Assembly (NCBI GenBank): GCA_003049465.1
Contig: PYSS01000094.1
Span: forward strand, 62,001-126,000
Length of the DNA: 64,000 nt
Reading direction: 5' to 3'
DNA from: Magnaporthiopsis rhizophila
Lineage: Eukaryota; Ascomycota; Sordariomycetes; Magnaporthales; Magnaporthaceae
Shown here: positions 62,014-64,000 of the stretch, one piece after another
Layout: every line of letters starts with the position of its first letter
Numbering within the stretch: the stretch's first letter is position 1
Notes under the pieces: generated by a model
Told to the model about the DNA's origin: nothing
The model's database searches: none
What the model saw: only the letters and a program-made list of their open reading frames with translations
Translations under genes and position numbers: made by a program

Positions 62014-63151
62014 ATGGCTGTCCAAATCCCTGCGCAGACGATCCATCGGGATCCCCAGCTCTTGTACGTCGGCGCTTTCATGGACGGCTTGCCGCCCCCA
62101 TCGCCAACGCGCTCATCGAAATGGCAGGAGCCCTGGAACACGCGGGCTAACGGGATATAACTAGCTACTGGATTCTGATCCCAATTACCGTCGTCATGGT
62201 GGGCCACGTCCTGCCCCTCGCGTTGGTTGTGCCCGCTCCTCTAACACAGCCACTACCAACAGATCCTCACTGGCATGTTGAGGCATTACGCCGCCGTGCT
62301 TATGACCGCATCGCCCAAAAGGCTCGAAGCCAAGACGATGAGGGAGCAACGAGCTCTACTGCACGGTATTGGGATACGAAGCAACTATCACGTTCTGTCA
62401 AAACGATCGTTCAACACACGTCGTGATACCCTGACGGTTGCATACGAGTCTGGTGCCTTCTTGAAGGCTCCGGAAAGCCGTGGCCAGGCGCCCCCGAACC
62501 CCATGACGGACCCCAACGCCATGGAGGGCATGATGGGAATGATGAAGAACAACATGGCCATGATCATCCCAAACACGCTCATTATGAGCTGGATCAACAC
62601 CTTCTTCAGTGGCTATGTCATAAGTAAGATACTCACACAGTCCTCTTGACGGTTTGTCCGGCTTTCCACTAAAAACTCCTTAGTGAAGCTCCCTTTCCCT
62701 CTCACGGTGAAATTCAAGAGCATGCTCCAGGCCGGCGTTGCTACGCGAGATATGGACCCGAGATGGATGTCGAGCATCAGCTGGTATTTCCTGTGCATAT
62801 TCGGCTTACAGTCCGTCTTCAACTTCCTCCTTGGCAGTGATAATGGTAGGTTAATACCCGCCGCCCGCACGGGCACTCTGTGCCTTTTGATTTATTTATT
62901 TATTTAAGCCCTGGGAGCATCTTCAGTACCGTTACATCACTAACAACCGCTAACAAAAACTTTGCGTAGCTGCGAATCAAATGGCTCAGCAAATGGGTCA
63001 GATGGGGCCGCAGGCTCCCCAGCTGTTCGGGCCAGGTGTCGACCCCGACAAACTATTCTTGGCTGAGGTGGAGAATCTCGCCGTCATTGAGCACTACTCG
63101 GTCCTAGACGAGGTAGAGCACAGACTGCTCGAAAAGGTTCGGCGACCCTAA
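62014..63151 (+). CDS. EMC3: ER membrane protein complex subunit 3 (EMC3)
   Basis: The Oxa1/YidC-related insertase subunit of the ER membrane complex, which places tail-anchored and multipass proteins in the ER membrane. Five exons: 62,014-62,063; 62,165-62,198; 62,263-62,623; 62,684-62,845; 62,970-63,151, giving 262 residues, the usual size. Branch points CTAAC are visible in introns 1, 2 and 4. Segments: QTIHRDPQLFYWILIPITVV (first membrane helix), the cytosolic KRLEAKTMREQRALL coiled region, NPMTDPNAMEGMMGMMKNN, then NTLIMSWINTFFSGYVI, KLPFPLTVKFKSMLQ-GVATRDMDPRWMSSISWYF, and LFVxFLLGSDN-type FGLQSVFNFLLGSDN before the cytosolic Gln/Met-rich end. The start ATG is preceded by ACGGACC. Neighbours: divergent SPC2 and convergent RPC25 (82 bp between stops). 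Confidence 0.93.
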
Positions 63152-63233
63152 GGGGCTGCCATTCATCGATTTCGAGTCCCAACGCCCAGAACAGGGCGAG
63201 TAAGCCGTACGCAGCACACCCCTATAAAGAATA

Positions 63234-64000
63234 TCAAATCTCACCGTTGTCGACCAGCTCTTCGACAGCCTCGGCGCCGCCGTCGTCTCCCCACCACAGA
63301 CAAACTCCCAAGCCTTCCTCCTTCATCGTGCCGGTGATTCGGTACGGGGGTTTCTTCTCCTGCGGCTCATTTCCCTCAATCGGTTTCGTGGGTGTCTGGT
63401 CATGCCATTCTTCTGCGCTCACTCGAAAGCGGACAACCTCGTGGATGTCATAGTACATGTCCTCTCCATCAACATGCCAGACCCAGAGTGACTGTTCGTG
63501 GTTGCTGTCGGGGGCTCATCAGTCGCATATCCTGACAGGGGATAAGAGTCTGGTTACGAGACTTACAAGGTCGCCCCTTCAGGTAGCTCGTCAAAGGGAA
63601 TGAAGACGTCATCGAAGAAGTCGGTGCGCACTGAATATCTCCAATGGTTAGCACCAGTCATTCATTCGAAGACTAGGGCTGATGTCTGGGATTACGGACG
63701 GTGAATTCCATCTTTCACACATCGGCTGATCCGCGCAAACAGCACTTCGCCTTTGAACGGCCGGAAGACCACTAGACGACACTCGACTGCAATCCCAGTC
63801 AACAGACGCTCAAATGTCGCCCTGGGCATACGGACAACACCCAGACAAATCCAGGACCGAGAGGGTGGGGGGTGTGAATGATATGGCAGCTTAAATATAC
63901 CATTGACGTTGACAACGCCAGTCCCGTGTCCAATAAGGCCTTCTGAGGCCCATAACAGGTCATATACACATATGCAAAGGCCTAGCTTCTGAATGACCTG
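63234..64000 (-). CDS. RPC25: RNA polymerase III subunit RPC25/RPC8 (Rpb7-like), 5' end outside window
   Basis: A stalk subunit of Pol III that, with RPC17, helps start transcription of tRNA and 5S genes. Four exons are visible: 64,000-63,901 (partial), 63,786-63,700, 63,630-63,567 and 63,504-63,234. Introns are 114, 69 and 62 nt; the second has a perfect GCTAAC branch site. The joined product contains VIQKLGLCICVYDLLWASEG and GTGVVNVN-VECRLVVFRPFKGEVL, the Rpb7-like N-terminal domain. The S1-like domain has ISRCVKDGIHLRTDFFDDVF and IPFDELPEGATF, then SLWVWHVDGEDMYYDIHEVV, RFRVSAEEWHD and a C-terminal MKEEGLGVCLWW. The CAG at the window edge could be an intron end or a Gln codon. The missing part is the first 40 or so residues. 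The ending EELVDNGEI is slightly longer than in yeast. Confidence 0.9.

Overview
This window comes from a filamentous ascomycete (Pezizomycotina, probably a Sordariomycete). The evidence is short GT-AG introns with CTAAC/CTGAC-type branch points, the protein families present, and the signature of repeat-induced point mutation (RIP). It has two unlike compartments that meet abruptly near 54,380-54,550.

Bases 1-54,380 are a very AT-rich, gene-poor block of dead mobile elements. C survives mainly outside CpA, TpA is everywhere, and coding traces are cut by TAA/TAG codons and by D-to-N changes, as C-to-T mutation on both strands would produce. From left to right: short TIR (MITE-like) elements (1,850; 5,401; 5,921; 28,535); a Mutator-like transposase (about 2,063-4,127); a copia-like reverse transcriptase on the minus strand (about 9,130-10,440); a gypsy chromovirus (10,509-18,165) with a second truncated copy behind it; a hAT transposon with CAGGG termini (20,573-24,834) that also carries a small divergent ORF; then a deep nest of gypsy elements of one family.

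The nest can be unpicked from its target-site duplications (TSDs). A truncated plus-strand element F (28,665-29,246, resuming 52,785-53,490) was hit by a complete minus-strand element C (29,247-52,784, TSD TTATT). C was then hit by plus-strand element D (31,353-39,233, TSD ATAAA), by an 838-bp retroposon with a tRNA-like head (39,469-40,306, TSD of 14 bp) and by plus-strand element G inside its 5' LTR (45,324-52,639, TSD CTGTC). D later received a solo LTR (35,185-35,579, TSD ATGGT). A 162-bp SINE-like insert at 18,587 shares its last 51 bp with the 838-bp retroposon.

Bases 54,550-64,000 are ordinary gene-dense sequence with five conserved genes: MTD1-type cytosolic methylene-THF dehydrogenase (minus), MMS19 of the cytosolic iron-sulfur targeting complex (plus), signal peptidase complex subunit 2 (minus), ER membrane complex subunit 3 (plus), and the 3' part of RNA polymerase III subunit RPC25/RPC8 (minus, running off the window). 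They are not an operon. They alternate in strand as divergent and convergent neighbours, and their jobs (one-carbon metabolism, Fe-S delivery, ER protein biogenesis, Pol III transcription) are separate housekeeping functions. I rebuilt the exon structures by eye from splice signals and family conservation.

I see no CRISPR array, rRNA, biosynthetic cluster or obviously novel multi-gene system. The most unusual items are the tRNA-headed retroposon with its 51-bp shared tail, the accessory ORF in the hAT element, a conserved antisense ORF near the 3' end of the gypsy elements, and a GC-AG intron in MMS19.
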